20,003 nucleotides of DNA from Collodictyon triciliatum (Eukaryota > CRuMs). The stretch lies in NCBI GenBank assembly GCA_043381765.1, contig JBHJMP010001268.1:1-20003 (forward strand), in the 5' to 3' direction. The notes beneath the pieces were generated by a model. That model was not told where the DNA came from. It searched no databases and was given only the letters and a program-made list of their open reading frames with translations. This document shows positions 1 to 9,700 of the stretch, piece after piece. Every line of letters starts with the position of its first letter. Within the stretch, counting starts at the first letter, position 1. Made by a program: the position numbers and the translations under genes.

Positions 1-76
1 TTTTTGTTTTTGTTTTTATTTTTGTTTTTGTTTTTGTTTTTGTTTTTGTTTTTGTTTTTGTTTTTGTTTTTGTTTT
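1..76. repeat. (TTTTTG)n simple repeat at the window edge
   Basis: Twelve or so tandem copies of the hexamer TTTTTG, with one TTTTTA interruption near the left end and another at the right end. The array probably continues beyond the window. An open frame through it encodes only repeated Phe-Leu and is not a gene. It lies just before the first coding-like exon of the neighbouring plus-strand gene and could sit in that gene's intron or promoter. Confidence 0.95.
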
Positions 77-132
77 TACCCCATATAAAGCGACTTGCTA
101 ACCATGATACTCCCACGAAAGACCGCATACAG

Positions 133-1677
133 TCGACCTTTCAAAAGATGGCGAATCGCTGTCCATCTCCAATGAAGCTGCAGATACACAAATCGCTCCA
201 AACGCTGCAAACGATATCGAAAGCGGGTAAACACACTCTACAGTCTAGCTCACCACCAACATCTGAAAAACCAAGAGGAATATCTACCTGCTTCCTCTCA
301 ATCCATATCCACACCTCGCGTCGAATGCAAAGGTCCTTGGAGACAGAGACGGCCCGTGCGCAAGGTCAGCCTCAACTTCCAAGCACGCGGACAGATGGAG
401 AAGAGGATACACAAGCCAATCTGACAAGCCCAACAGCCAATACTGGACAGGCTTCAAGCCAGGCGAAAAAGAGTAAGGCGAAGATTCCGACAAGGCCTGC
501 ATCTGTAGACACAACAGCAACAAACCGAATGAATCCGATGTCGGATGGCAAAATGTCTCGCCCAGCCTCCAGCGTCGGGTTCTCCACAACAGACCTTGGC
601 AACTCAATTGGTATCTCGTTTTTTTTTTTTTTTTTTCCTTCTCTTTCTTTTTCTAATCCTTTTCTTAAATGTCTCCCAAATATCTTTCGCAGTGATGGGG
701 AGCAGTTCTGCGGACTTGTACAGCAATGACGGACTTCAACGGGACACACGAAACCAGAGCTCTGCACAGGTCATCTAGACGAGAGCAACCAAATCCCAGC
801 CATAGCACATTCTATAACCTCCAACCTATTCTTCCTTCGAAACGACAGGTGAACCCATGTTTATTGATGCATATTGTTTTTTGTTCTATGATGTTTGCAC
901 TCATGAAAACAGGTCGCTTCGCACCTTCAGTCTGTCCTGACAAAGTTTTACGGAGTTGGTATGACAACATTTCCGCCTGTATACCACCACCATCATCACC
1001 ACCATCATCACCACCATCATCATCATCATCATAGGGGAGGTCGATTCCAATGATCAGATCCGCTCGCTGCTGAACACGCTCATCCAAAAGATACACAAGA
1101 TACATACCGTAAACGCACTCGTACTCATGCACCGCCTCACCCTCCCTCAAGAAACCACTCACCAGCCACACACACCCACTCCAATCACACAAGGTAACCA
1201 CGCTCAAGATGTTCCGCCACGAAGCCCGTGTCGAGTTTGAGAAACGCCTGACCTCGGCAACCTTTGAGCAGGTGCAAAAATCCCACACACAACCCACAAA
1301 CCCACTCGCCGACTCCGCCAGAGCCAACTCACACGCCAAAGCCACAGGTGATTCACAGCCTTGTGCATCAGCTGCGCCACCACCAACTGGACATCACCCT
1401 TGACCTGAGCGAGTTTGGCATCGGACTCAAGGCGCAGGGAAAAGGTGGCCGCGGCACGCGTGGCGCAAAGCCCAGCTCAAAGACACATCAATCTATGCCG
1501 GGCAGCGGAGCAACCACGCCGGGGGCTGTGCCGAGAAGATCCACGCCTTCGCCCAGCGTGACAGCCGGGCTGTCTGGGGCAGCGAGGTGAGTATGCTGGG
1601 TTGTTCCTGCACGGCCCTCTACTTCTGACATGGCGCCCTTGGCTCTGTGTAGGAGCGACTACTTCCCGGTTCTGTGA
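133..1677 (+). CDS. unrecognised multi-exon gene, Ser/Thr/Pro-rich ends and helical middle; 5' end unresolved
   Basis: I do not recognise the family. A phase-consistent model joins exons ~133-226, 333-610, 693-769, 913-958, 1035-1108, 1194-1271, 1348-1586 and 1653-1677 (stop TGA). Introns start GTAAAC, GTATCT, GTCATC, GTATGA, GTAAAC, GTGCAA and GTGAGT and all end in AG. The product is at least 300 residues. The N-terminal half is low-complexity and rich in Ser, Thr, Pro, Ala and Lys. A middle stretch of about 100 residues (exons 913-958 to the start of 1348-1586) looks helical and contains KMFRHEARVEFEKRL and VIHSLVHQLRHH. The tail is basic, then Ser/Thr/Pro/Gly-rich, and ends RSDYFPVL. No signal peptide or membrane segment was seen. 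Codons in the helical exons favour C or G at the third position, which supports real coding. The first exon has no in-frame ATG in the window, so the start is either left of position 1 or in an exon I missed. The gene is convergent with RPP1. The exon chain is moderately certain; the function is unknown. Confidence 0.55.
985..1032 (+). repeat. (CAT/CAC)n trinucleotide array inside an intron, ending at the acceptor
   Basis: About 16 CAT or CAC triplets fill most of the intron 959-1034 of the plus-strand gene and run directly into its AG acceptor (CATCATCATAG). Read as protein it would be poly-His, but the flanking exons match in phase only if it is removed. Confidence 0.85.
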
Positions 1678-2028
1678 TCTCCAGGCCACGCGCGCGCTCC
1701 TGTGTACAGTCGCCCAGTGTTGATCCAAGCGAGCAGCGCGCCGTAATAAATGCCAACGAGGCCAGCTCTGTGGGAATGACAATTATCACTGACGCAGGTG
1801 GATGAGGCGGCGATGCGGGCTTGTCTACTTTCTTGCCCTTCTTGTCACAAAGGGTGTTGTTTATTCCAATGTCCAAGGAAATACAGAGAGGAATGTAACA
1901 CGACAGAGTCGCTTTCCTGTTGGCAAGCCAGTAGGGTTAGAAGCTGGAAGGTGATGCTGTGGGGTAGTGTGTCGTAAAGAAAATGTAAGTGGCTGGCCCT
2001 CACCTGAAACAGTGTGAACAACGGGTGT
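1678..2028. other. convergent intergenic region between two 3' ends
   Basis: This stretch separates the stop of the unrecognised plus-strand gene from the stop of RPP1 and should hold both 3' UTRs. An alternative reading frame of the plus-strand gene would stay open through 1653-1805, so part of this stretch could be coding in another isoform. Nothing else was recognised. Confidence 0.5.
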
Positions 2029-2462
2029 TTAGTCGAAGAGACCGAAGCCCATGTCATCATCTTCTTCGGGCTCCTCCTTCTTCTTCTCTTCCTTCTTCTC
2101 CTCCTTCTTGGCCTCAGCGGCTCCGCCCTGGGCAGCGGGGGCAGCAGCGGCAGTAGGGGCTCCAGTGGCAGGAGCAGCACCGACGGCTGCAGTACAACAA
2201 GGACGGGTGAATTATGCACTCTGTGTTTGGTGCAGGTTCTTGCAGGTGTAAGTATCTATGAGGAAGTCATACCGCCAGCGTTGGCGACGAGGTCGGCGAC
2301 AGAGCGGGACTGGAACAGGTTGGCGAAAAGCTCGGGCCAGAAGGGCTCGACTTCGACCTTGGAAGCCTTCAAGATGGCGCGGATCTTGTCGGCAGTGACG
2401 GGGACGTTGTCGTCACCGAGGATGAGGGCAGCGTAGGAGCAGGCAAGTTCAGACTGGGACAT
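2029..2462 (-). CDS. RPP1: 60S acidic ribosomal protein P1 (ribosomal stalk)
   Basis: P1 pairs with P2, and the dimers bind P0 to form the lateral stalk of the large ribosomal subunit, which recruits and activates translational GTPases. The model has two exons, 2462-2273 and 2186-2029, split by an 86-nt intron (2272-2187, GTATGA...TGCAG), and encodes 115 residues, normal for P1. The N-terminal helical dimerisation domain reads MSQSELACSYAALILGDDNV, with the P1-type VEPFWPELFA further on; this start and the PFWP motif favour P1 over P2. The Ala/Gly/Pro-rich hinge (about residues 64-87) leads to a Lys/Glu-rich segment and the universal stalk tail EEDDDMGFGLFD, which contacts elongation factors (and is the known docking site of ribosome-inactivating proteins). 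The intron falls exactly where the helical domain meets the hinge. The ATG at 2462 is the only sensible start. It is convergent with the gene to its left. Confidence 0.96.
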
Positions 2463-3340
2463 TGTTTATATCTTTCCTATTGAAGTGCTGGTGAGATTGG
2501 TGGAGATCGTTGCTGTGGGGCAATAGAGTAAAGGATAAGCGGGAGAGGGGTCTATCAAGAATGGGGTGAGCCCGATCGTATGTGGCGTGAGGAATCTCCG
2601 ACTTAAGATATGTGGCACTCAATTGTTGTTAGTTACAGATTGGAAATGTAGAGCGTCAGATTCAGCCTACAATTTCTGAATGTTTTTCACTGCGTGGTAT
2701 CGATACCACTCACGAAATTTGTATCTCTCAATTTTGTCCGTCAATCAAGTGAATTTGTGTGAGGAATCCATAGCTTTCAGGAATGAATGTTTCCAATCTT
2801 GATGTGAAGGTGGAAAGCAACTGTTCTTTCGGCCCATATCATCCTGAGACTAGGCGGTGGCCTCCAGTCTCGCGCCGGCGCTTGGAATAAGTCGGTGAGG
2901 TGCGTGTGTAGGGGAGAGGGGTGTGTCAGGGTGTACTCACTGGTAGGCTCGATGTAGAGACAGGTCGAGACGACGAGGGTTCAGGCAGACTAGAGAATTC
3001 CTGTTTGTCAAAGGGCAAAACCTCTACGCGGCTGCGCATTCTATTAGTTGGATCTGCGATTTTCGGCTGTGAAAATCATGATTCCAGATTTGTATATCAT
3101 TTGTGGAGTTTATAGAAACCTACAAAATTTTCGCTTCACTTTTATTTTACTCTGCAACGCTAGGATTTTTAATGAAGGGAGTATTACAATACATTTTCAA
3201 AACCAGTGAGAAGGTTGAGAAACGGTAAAATCCAAATGAAACGAAGGGGGTACAACAACCAACTATAGATAAAAAAAAAACAATAACAATAACGGGGTTT
3301 GATTGCAAATCGAAAAATTGAGGGAGCATAGGAATGCGAA
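2463..3340. promoter_or_regulatory. RPP1 upstream region and 3' flank of the next minus-strand gene
   Basis: About 880 bases between the RPP1 start codon and the stop of the next minus-strand gene. It should contain the RPP1 promoter and 5' leader. The part at 2830-2930 is more GC-rich (around GCGCCGGCGC) than the AT-rich remainder. I saw no convincing coding exon, tRNA or defined operator, and I do not assign a transcription factor site. Confidence 0.45.
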
Positions 3341-5865
3341 TCAGGAGATGCTTCTGTGCGTGGGCTGGACGGAGCTGGTGGGTTGCCACAACTTCTTTGC
3401 TTGAATGATGGGCAGGGACGAGAAGCTATGTCCGGAAGCGCTCTTACAAGAGCCAATATCCCCCACCTTTACAAATAAAAGTATACCAATCAAAGTCCTG
3501 GTGCTGCTTCGCCATGGGTCGTTTGTGCAATATGTAAATGGCAAAATTTGACACCTTTGATGTTAATGAGACATATACCCTGATTTTTGTGATAGGATTT
3601 CGATCACATCGCATCTCATTATTCAATCTATTATTTATGGGGGGAAAAGATGGAATATTAAATAGTTGGGTTAGTCATCGAACTACTTTTTTTTTTTTTT
3701 TTTGCACGATTGATGCGCATATATTTTTCACACTAACGTGCTTGACTGTTTTTGATTATTTATTTATGTATTAAAAAAAAAGTGACGAAATGGCGAGTAC
3801 CTCGTCCCTTCATCAAGTTTGCGAAAAATGTGGTCCTGAAGCTCTTCCAGTCTTTTTTCTTCTTGAACCACCGACTGCAATCATATATAGATATATACCT
3901 GAAAATTAGGGCTAAAATTGGATAGGGAAATATATTCCCCCATCAGCACAAAATAAAATAAAATATGATATCAAATGAAATATGTCCAAAGTTTATGGGT
4001 GGCTTCATGAGAATAATTCAAAAACTGACCTTATCAATAGCCTGGTATCGGTTGATTATATATAACTGAGGTCGCTTAGTTTTCTTCAATTTGAATGGGT
4101 TCTGCAAAATAATTTATTAAACCAAAAAAACCTGATTTAAGCTTGCATAAAGCATGTGTTATTTGATGATTTCGTATTATAGAAAAGAACCCCACTTTTG
4201 GGGCTGGTGGATAAATGTACTGGCCTCTCTCATCATCAAATGTCAGCATATGTAGTACTTGGAAGTATATCGAAATAATCTAGGTGGTGTTAATTGCTGA
4301 TTTGGGTAGCTATACTGGAAAGATTGGAGGAATATTGTCGATATGTTATTTTATATGGGCGACGAAATGATATGGATTGTCTGTAACCTCTTTGGAAAGC
4401 CGTTTTCTTTTATCGACCAACTTGGCTCTTGTAGTCAAGCCCCGGTGCTCTAGTGCATCCAAATTCCTCAAGTCTACAACCACAGACTATAAAGAGGCAA
4501 GTTAGAGTATTGACTTCGTTCCCAAATTTCATATAACAATGAAATAGGGTAAATGATTATCAGCAAGAAGAGTTTCTATATTCATCATTTATATTTTAAA
4601 CTAGTACGTCAACATATTGCTCTATGGTATGGACATGTTCTTCACATAAACTCCTTGTTACTTTTTGCTTCATATGTATCCTAGAATTGTTATTTAGCAT
4701 ATTAGAAAATTGAGGTCTGGCAGATTTTTATCGATGGGAAAATCATCGAAAGGGAGATATATAATATACTCTGGATATTCCAAAACAATAAATTTCTTTC
4801 ATCTCATTCAGCTTAATGACATGGATTTCATATTATTCAACACATAATCAAGGGCAAAGAAACAACCTTGGTGTCTCTTTTATGAAGCTCCTGTCAAATA
4901 TCGGCATGTTCTCTATGATTTTCTTCAGGCACCGCATTCTTTCGTAGAATTCAATGCAGTCACAGACTAAATCCACTTGGCAGCTTCTAGGAGAATCCTA
5001 TTTTGAAACAATACGATGAACGACAAATACATTGAAGTGCAGGAATATAACTGAAGACTCGCAGGCAGTGGAGTGTTTTTCCTTTAATTTACTATGTATT
5101 TATTCCTTTGCCGCGCATGTGGCGATACTTTAAGAAAACTGTGCTTGTACTTACATCGCTTTCTGTTGACGGAGCTGGGGTGGATGGCGAAGAATACGGC
5201 TGCATCTCGATATTGATGTCGTATATATGAAGTTTGGGGACGTGAATCTGTATTAAAAAAAAAAAGCTCTGATAAGGTGAAAATATTGGATTTCATCCCA
5301 AGGCGCAGGAATCAGCTGAAGTTCTAGCGACTAAAAATATGCAAGCGACTTAAACTAAAAAAGAAAAAAGAAAAAGAAGTTGACTACAGTGATTCTACAA
5401 TAATCTTGATACTTGTCGTCGTCCATTGGCACCCTTTAGATGCTCTCTGTTGATTTCCGGATCATACATGCTTCCCTTTGACACACGCTCGTCACAATAT
5501 ACGGATTCCCCACTCTCCATGACTCCTTGTTCTTTTTGAAGGTCTCTCCAGATACAGGTAAAAGACTGGCTGAATATGATAGTGAGAAGCACGAATGTTC
5601 GGTCATTAGGTACCAAAGCAGAAGAAAAGTAGAAAAGATTCATTCTGTGTTTGGAGTAGTATATATTCACGAGCTGCAAGGCGGAAACGGGTGCCAAGAA
5701 CGAGGGAATAAGATGGGCGGGGCGTCCGAAACTTGGAGTGCTTTATCTTTAGGTTTATCTCCCGGCAACGCCCAAGTCAGTAAGTATGGAAGGGTAGTGC
5801 GCAAAGGGAATGGTCCAAAAGCCTCAATCAGCTCGTCAAATACAAAGTATTGGCCATTCGCAGGC
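3341..5865 (-). CDS. unrecognised multi-exon gene, about 11 or more small exons
   Basis: No family was recognised. The exon chain, from 5' to 3', is 5865-5733, 5673-5614, 5565-5413, 5247-5155, 4997-4867, 4680-4608, 4486-4388, 4279-4196, 4101-4030, 3874-3801, and a last exon starting between about 3506 and 3425 and ending with TGA at 3341. Phases agree at every junction from the first to the tenth exon. Donors include a perfect GTAAGT after 5155 and acceptors include TTAATACAG before 5247. The product is about 355-385 residues or longer, because the true start upstream of 5865 was not found. It is soluble-looking: an aromatic N-terminal part (NGQYFVFDELIEAFGPFPL), a Ser/Pro linker (PYSSPSTPAPSTESD), a segment with CDCIEFYERMRCLKKIIENM, then a highly charged C-terminal part (LVDKRKRLSKE, VVQEEKRLEELQDHIFRKL) that may be helical or coiled-coil. 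The acceptor of the final exon is ambiguous. The gene is tandem with RPP1 and divergent from the DPP gene. Exons are fairly secure, function unknown. Confidence 0.6.
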
Positions 5866-6733
5866 CTTCAAACAGAGGAAGTTTGCGCGAACTGCAGAAA
5901 AGAATAGATCAACCGAGCAGAAGGGCGCACGTCACTTTGCGTTTCACCCTTGCCTCCATAGCACCTGCGCTATCTGACCACTAAGCAGCGTCTAATGTGT
6001 ATCAATGAAATGATTCAGTGATTTTTTTAAAAAACGGAATTTATAGTTATATACATTTTACTGATTATATAATGGATTTGTATGCATAGTTCATTGTTAT
6101 TTTTCCATATTTGTTAACAAATAGCTAAAAAAGTAATACTTTAGCCATACCCCGCACTAATTCGCAGAGCGCCTGATTCGATCAAAGATCGGTATGAAAC
6201 GAACAGCACAAGGCGAGTGGGAAAGAAGGCTGTTCGGCTGCACTGCGGCCCACTACGAACACAGCAACAGCTCACTGGCCTGCCTCCACAAACAACTCTG
6301 AGCCTGTCTTCCCTCCAAGGAAAAGAGGCGCAAATATTCTTTTTTTCTAAACCAAAACTTCGAGTCCATCTTCTGGTGTCAGAATGCGACGTCATTTTTC
6401 TTTCTTTTCTTTTCTTTTCTTTTCTTTTCTTTTCTTTTCCTTTCCTTTTTAAATATTTTTTTTTTATTGTTTACTATTGATTCTTCACTATTTATTTAAT
6501 CTTACGCCCCCTATTACGAGAATCCTTCGATTATATCCCTGCCAGGAGGAAGTTTCCAATTATCCCAACAAAAAAAAAAACCGAGTACTCTGACCAAAGA
6601 GCCTTGAATGAAACGGACAAACGTACTCGACAGATGAATAGTCCCTGTCCCACCTGCTGATTCCTCTGGCCAAGAGCTTTGTTTTTTGCCCATCTGTCTA
6701 CTCAAACTTGTAAATAACCGCAGGGAACACGCA
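5866..6733. promoter_or_regulatory. divergent intergenic region between the orphan gene and the DPP gene
   Basis: This stretch likely holds the 5' end or first exon of the minus-strand gene and the promoter and leader of the dipeptidyl peptidase gene. It includes a pyrimidine tract at 6396-6449 and further T- and A-runs near 6460 and 6570. A minus-strand ATG at about 5965 opens a short frame (MEARVKRKV) that might belong to the first exon of the orphan gene, but I could not join it in phase. No other gene was seen. Confidence 0.4.
6396..6449. repeat. (CTTTT)n pyrimidine tract upstream of the DPP gene
   Basis: Roughly ten near-perfect TTTTC pentamers followed by TTTCC variants. It lies about 290 bases upstream of the DPP start codon, in the divergent intergenic region. 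Confidence 0.9.
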
Positions 6734-9700
6734 ATGTCGTCCAAGTCGACCTACCAGAGCGTAGGAGAGCCCGATGCTGACTTTAAGACAAGCTGGAAGG
6801 ACAATGTGTTGCCTCCGTTGCCTCCAGACGTAGAGGCGGCACAGGCACAGCCCATTCGCGTAAGTTTCTCTGCCTTTTTTTTAATTTGTGTCCTACCAGT
6901 CCCTGTTTATTTTCTTCTCCTGCTTGGATATCCTGCGGCTTTTTGTTCAAAAGTGCAGATAATCTGGCATTATCGGTGTGTCACTTTATTGGTGTTTCTG
7001 GACTATTCTTCCCTTTTTTTATCTCTTTTTCTTTCTGTCTCCGCGATTTTTATCCCTTACAACATGTGATATTCTTTTGCTGACTGATATCCTTACTCTG
7101 ACGGGGAAAGTGCTTCAACCACTCCTTTCAGCGAAGAACGGTCTTTGCTATTGCTGTTTTCATCACAGCTATTCTATTGACCCTGGTCGCTGTGCTGCTT
7201 GCCGTGAGCGGTACAGTTTTTTCTTTCTTTCTTGATATTGCTCCCAACAGCACATATGATTAACCTTCGATTGAACTATGTTGAATTTTTCATATTTTTT
7301 AAAACAACAACATTACTTGTACTTGTATTGGTTCATTGTGTTTACCTGAGGGTGGGTTTCATCGATCTATGTGATACTTTTCTCAACAAAAACATAAAAT
7401 TCCAAGACGGAGAAGAAGACGAGGAACCTCTCAAGACCGGAACATTTACCTTCAATGATGGTTTGTGTAGACCTAGTACAAACGTGCTCATCTGCCCCTG
7501 TCCAAAACTATGTTCTCTGGCTCTAATCCCTCCTCTCATCATAGTATTCGACTCCAAGTACCAACCGCTTGGTTTTCGTTACCAATGGAGTACAAAAGGT
7601 TTTATTCTTCACTTATTTATTTAAAGTAGTAATAGTAGAAAAAGAAAAAGAGAAGATGTTTTCCTTCTGATTGTTCAGTGTTTACTAATTTAAGCGAGAT
7701 GGGGGGAAACCATACAACAACCATGATTTAGTTCGATTGATTTGTTTTGGGCGCTATTTTCTTTCTCAATTTTTGAAATTTAAAACAAGTCAAAGTCGCT
7801 TAATTTTGATACTTTTTTTTTAGACCCTGCTATTACATACTTAGCGACTTCTGGAGAGAATGAAGGAGCATTACTCAAACGCTTTTCTGATAATCGCACC
7901 GTTGTCCTGATTCCCAGCACTGTCCTCTCGGTAAGCAGTTCATCGTTCAAACGAGCCGAAACTTCATCTTTTTCTGTTCGCCCAACATAATTACTCGAGT
8001 AAATGATTATTTTTTTGATTCTGCCTCGTAGAAATTTGACTACACTACTTATGCTTTGTCTTCAGACGAGCGATATGTTTTGCTATCGACTGAGTACGAG
8101 CAGGTATTATAATATGTATAAGCACACTTGTATTTCAGTACAATATGCTGTTTTATGGTGGCAATTCTGTCAATCGACACTCGAGCTTTGTTGCGAAATC
8201 TAAGTCTTTTTATATCATTTCTACTCGAATATAATGGAATTCATTAGCTGTGGAGACGCTCCTATTTGGCCCGCTATGTTGTGTACGATCTAAATAGAGA
8301 TACCTTTTTTGACTTGGCTAATAAAAATTTGTCCAAGCAAAGAGATGCAAAATTCAGTCCGAATGGCGCTTATATTGTGAGCCTCCCAAGACAAAAATCT
8401 AACATAGCTACACTGTATACATAATCGTGCATATATACTAAAAAATAATATGGGTAATTCATGCAGTAACAATCTAACCAATTTAGAGCTTTGTGAGGGA
8501 TAACAATGTCTTTTTCTTGGAGATTGCTACCAAATTGGAAACCCAAGTGACATCCGACGGAGTGGAAAACAGCATTATCAACGGTGTTGTTGATTGGGTG
8601 TATGAAGAGGTATGATTTGTAATATGTGTACGATGTGTTATTATTGTGATGTAACATGTAAATATCAATTTTTGTGCCTCAGAATATATGAACTTGACTT
8701 TAGTCTGGTGTAATTTCCCCCTCTCCCTGGTGTGTGATGTTAGGAACTTCTCTCTGTCGGCCTCTGGTGGGGTCCTGATTCCTTGTCATTTTCTTACCTC
8801 CGCTTTGATGAAACAAATGTGGCCTTATTCCAAACCCCTATTTTCGGTGGCGAAAGTTATACTGACGAATTGAAGATTAAATACCCGAAGGTCTGTTCAT
8901 TACATTTTGTTGGTGTTCTTCCTTTAGTCCTAATTTTAATGTCTTGTGTTTTTCTCAAACTTTTTAAAGTAATATGAAAACGAGCAGGCGTGCATCAATC
9001 TTTACTTTATGGCACCATTTCTTCTTATTATGCATCATAACCATAACATGCATAATACCAAATAGGTTGGATATGAGAACTCCATCGTTATTCTGTTCAA
9101 CTATGATATCTTATCGAATCAGACCAAGGAATTGGTGAGCTTTGAATCTCCTCCTTATCACCAATAGCCCAATTTGATACCTTTTCTGAACAGTTTCATA
9201 TGTATTTAAATGGACCCACACAGGATATTCAAGTTCCTTACGAGTACATCGCCACGGTTAATTGGGTCAATGAGACCCTCATCGGAGTAAAAACGATGAA
9301 CAGGTTCCAGAACAATGAAACGCTCTCTTTCATTGACCGTATATCTGGAACCACAATGAGTACTGTGAGTCAAACCGACAAATACTGGATTGAGACGGTA
9401 CTATGCATATTTCATTTTTCACTCCTTACCAGGATTTTTTTTTTCATCACCACTTATCGTCTGATTTGAAAGAAAGTAAAAGAAGAAGATAAAAAGTGCA
9501 ATAACGAAAGAGAACTGTTATAACCTCAATATCATTATTTATTTACCAGAACAACTGCTTCAAATTCCTCAGCGATGGAAACTATGTTGACCTTATCGAT
9601 GTTGGTACGAGTATATTAATATGTTTTACCAAAATTTCCCTTATGTCTTGGGTACGTTTTGAATATAATTTGTACGTGAATGAACATTGGCGTCGCTTTT

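Noticed and set aside
4-729. Long plus-strand open frame starting in the TTTTTG repeat
   Set aside because: The first part is repeat-derived Phe-Leu, and the useful coding pattern switches frame at splice-like sites, so only 333-610 of this frame is kept as an exon.
4756-4830. Extra minus-strand exon with an EYPEYIIYLPFDD-like open frame
   Set aside because: No acceptor and donor pair keeps phase with both neighbours, while direct joining of 4867 to 4680 is in phase; the stretch also holds branch-site-like sequence.
5527-5907. Plus-strand open frame of 126 codons
   Set aside because: It overlaps three minus-strand exons that join in phase with proper donors and acceptors; the plus frame has no splice partners or recognised motif.
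5930-6005. Possible tRNA gene on the minus strand (TAGTGGTCAGA resembles an A box)
   Set aside because: No B box GGTTCGANTCC, and the stems of a cloverleaf do not pair.
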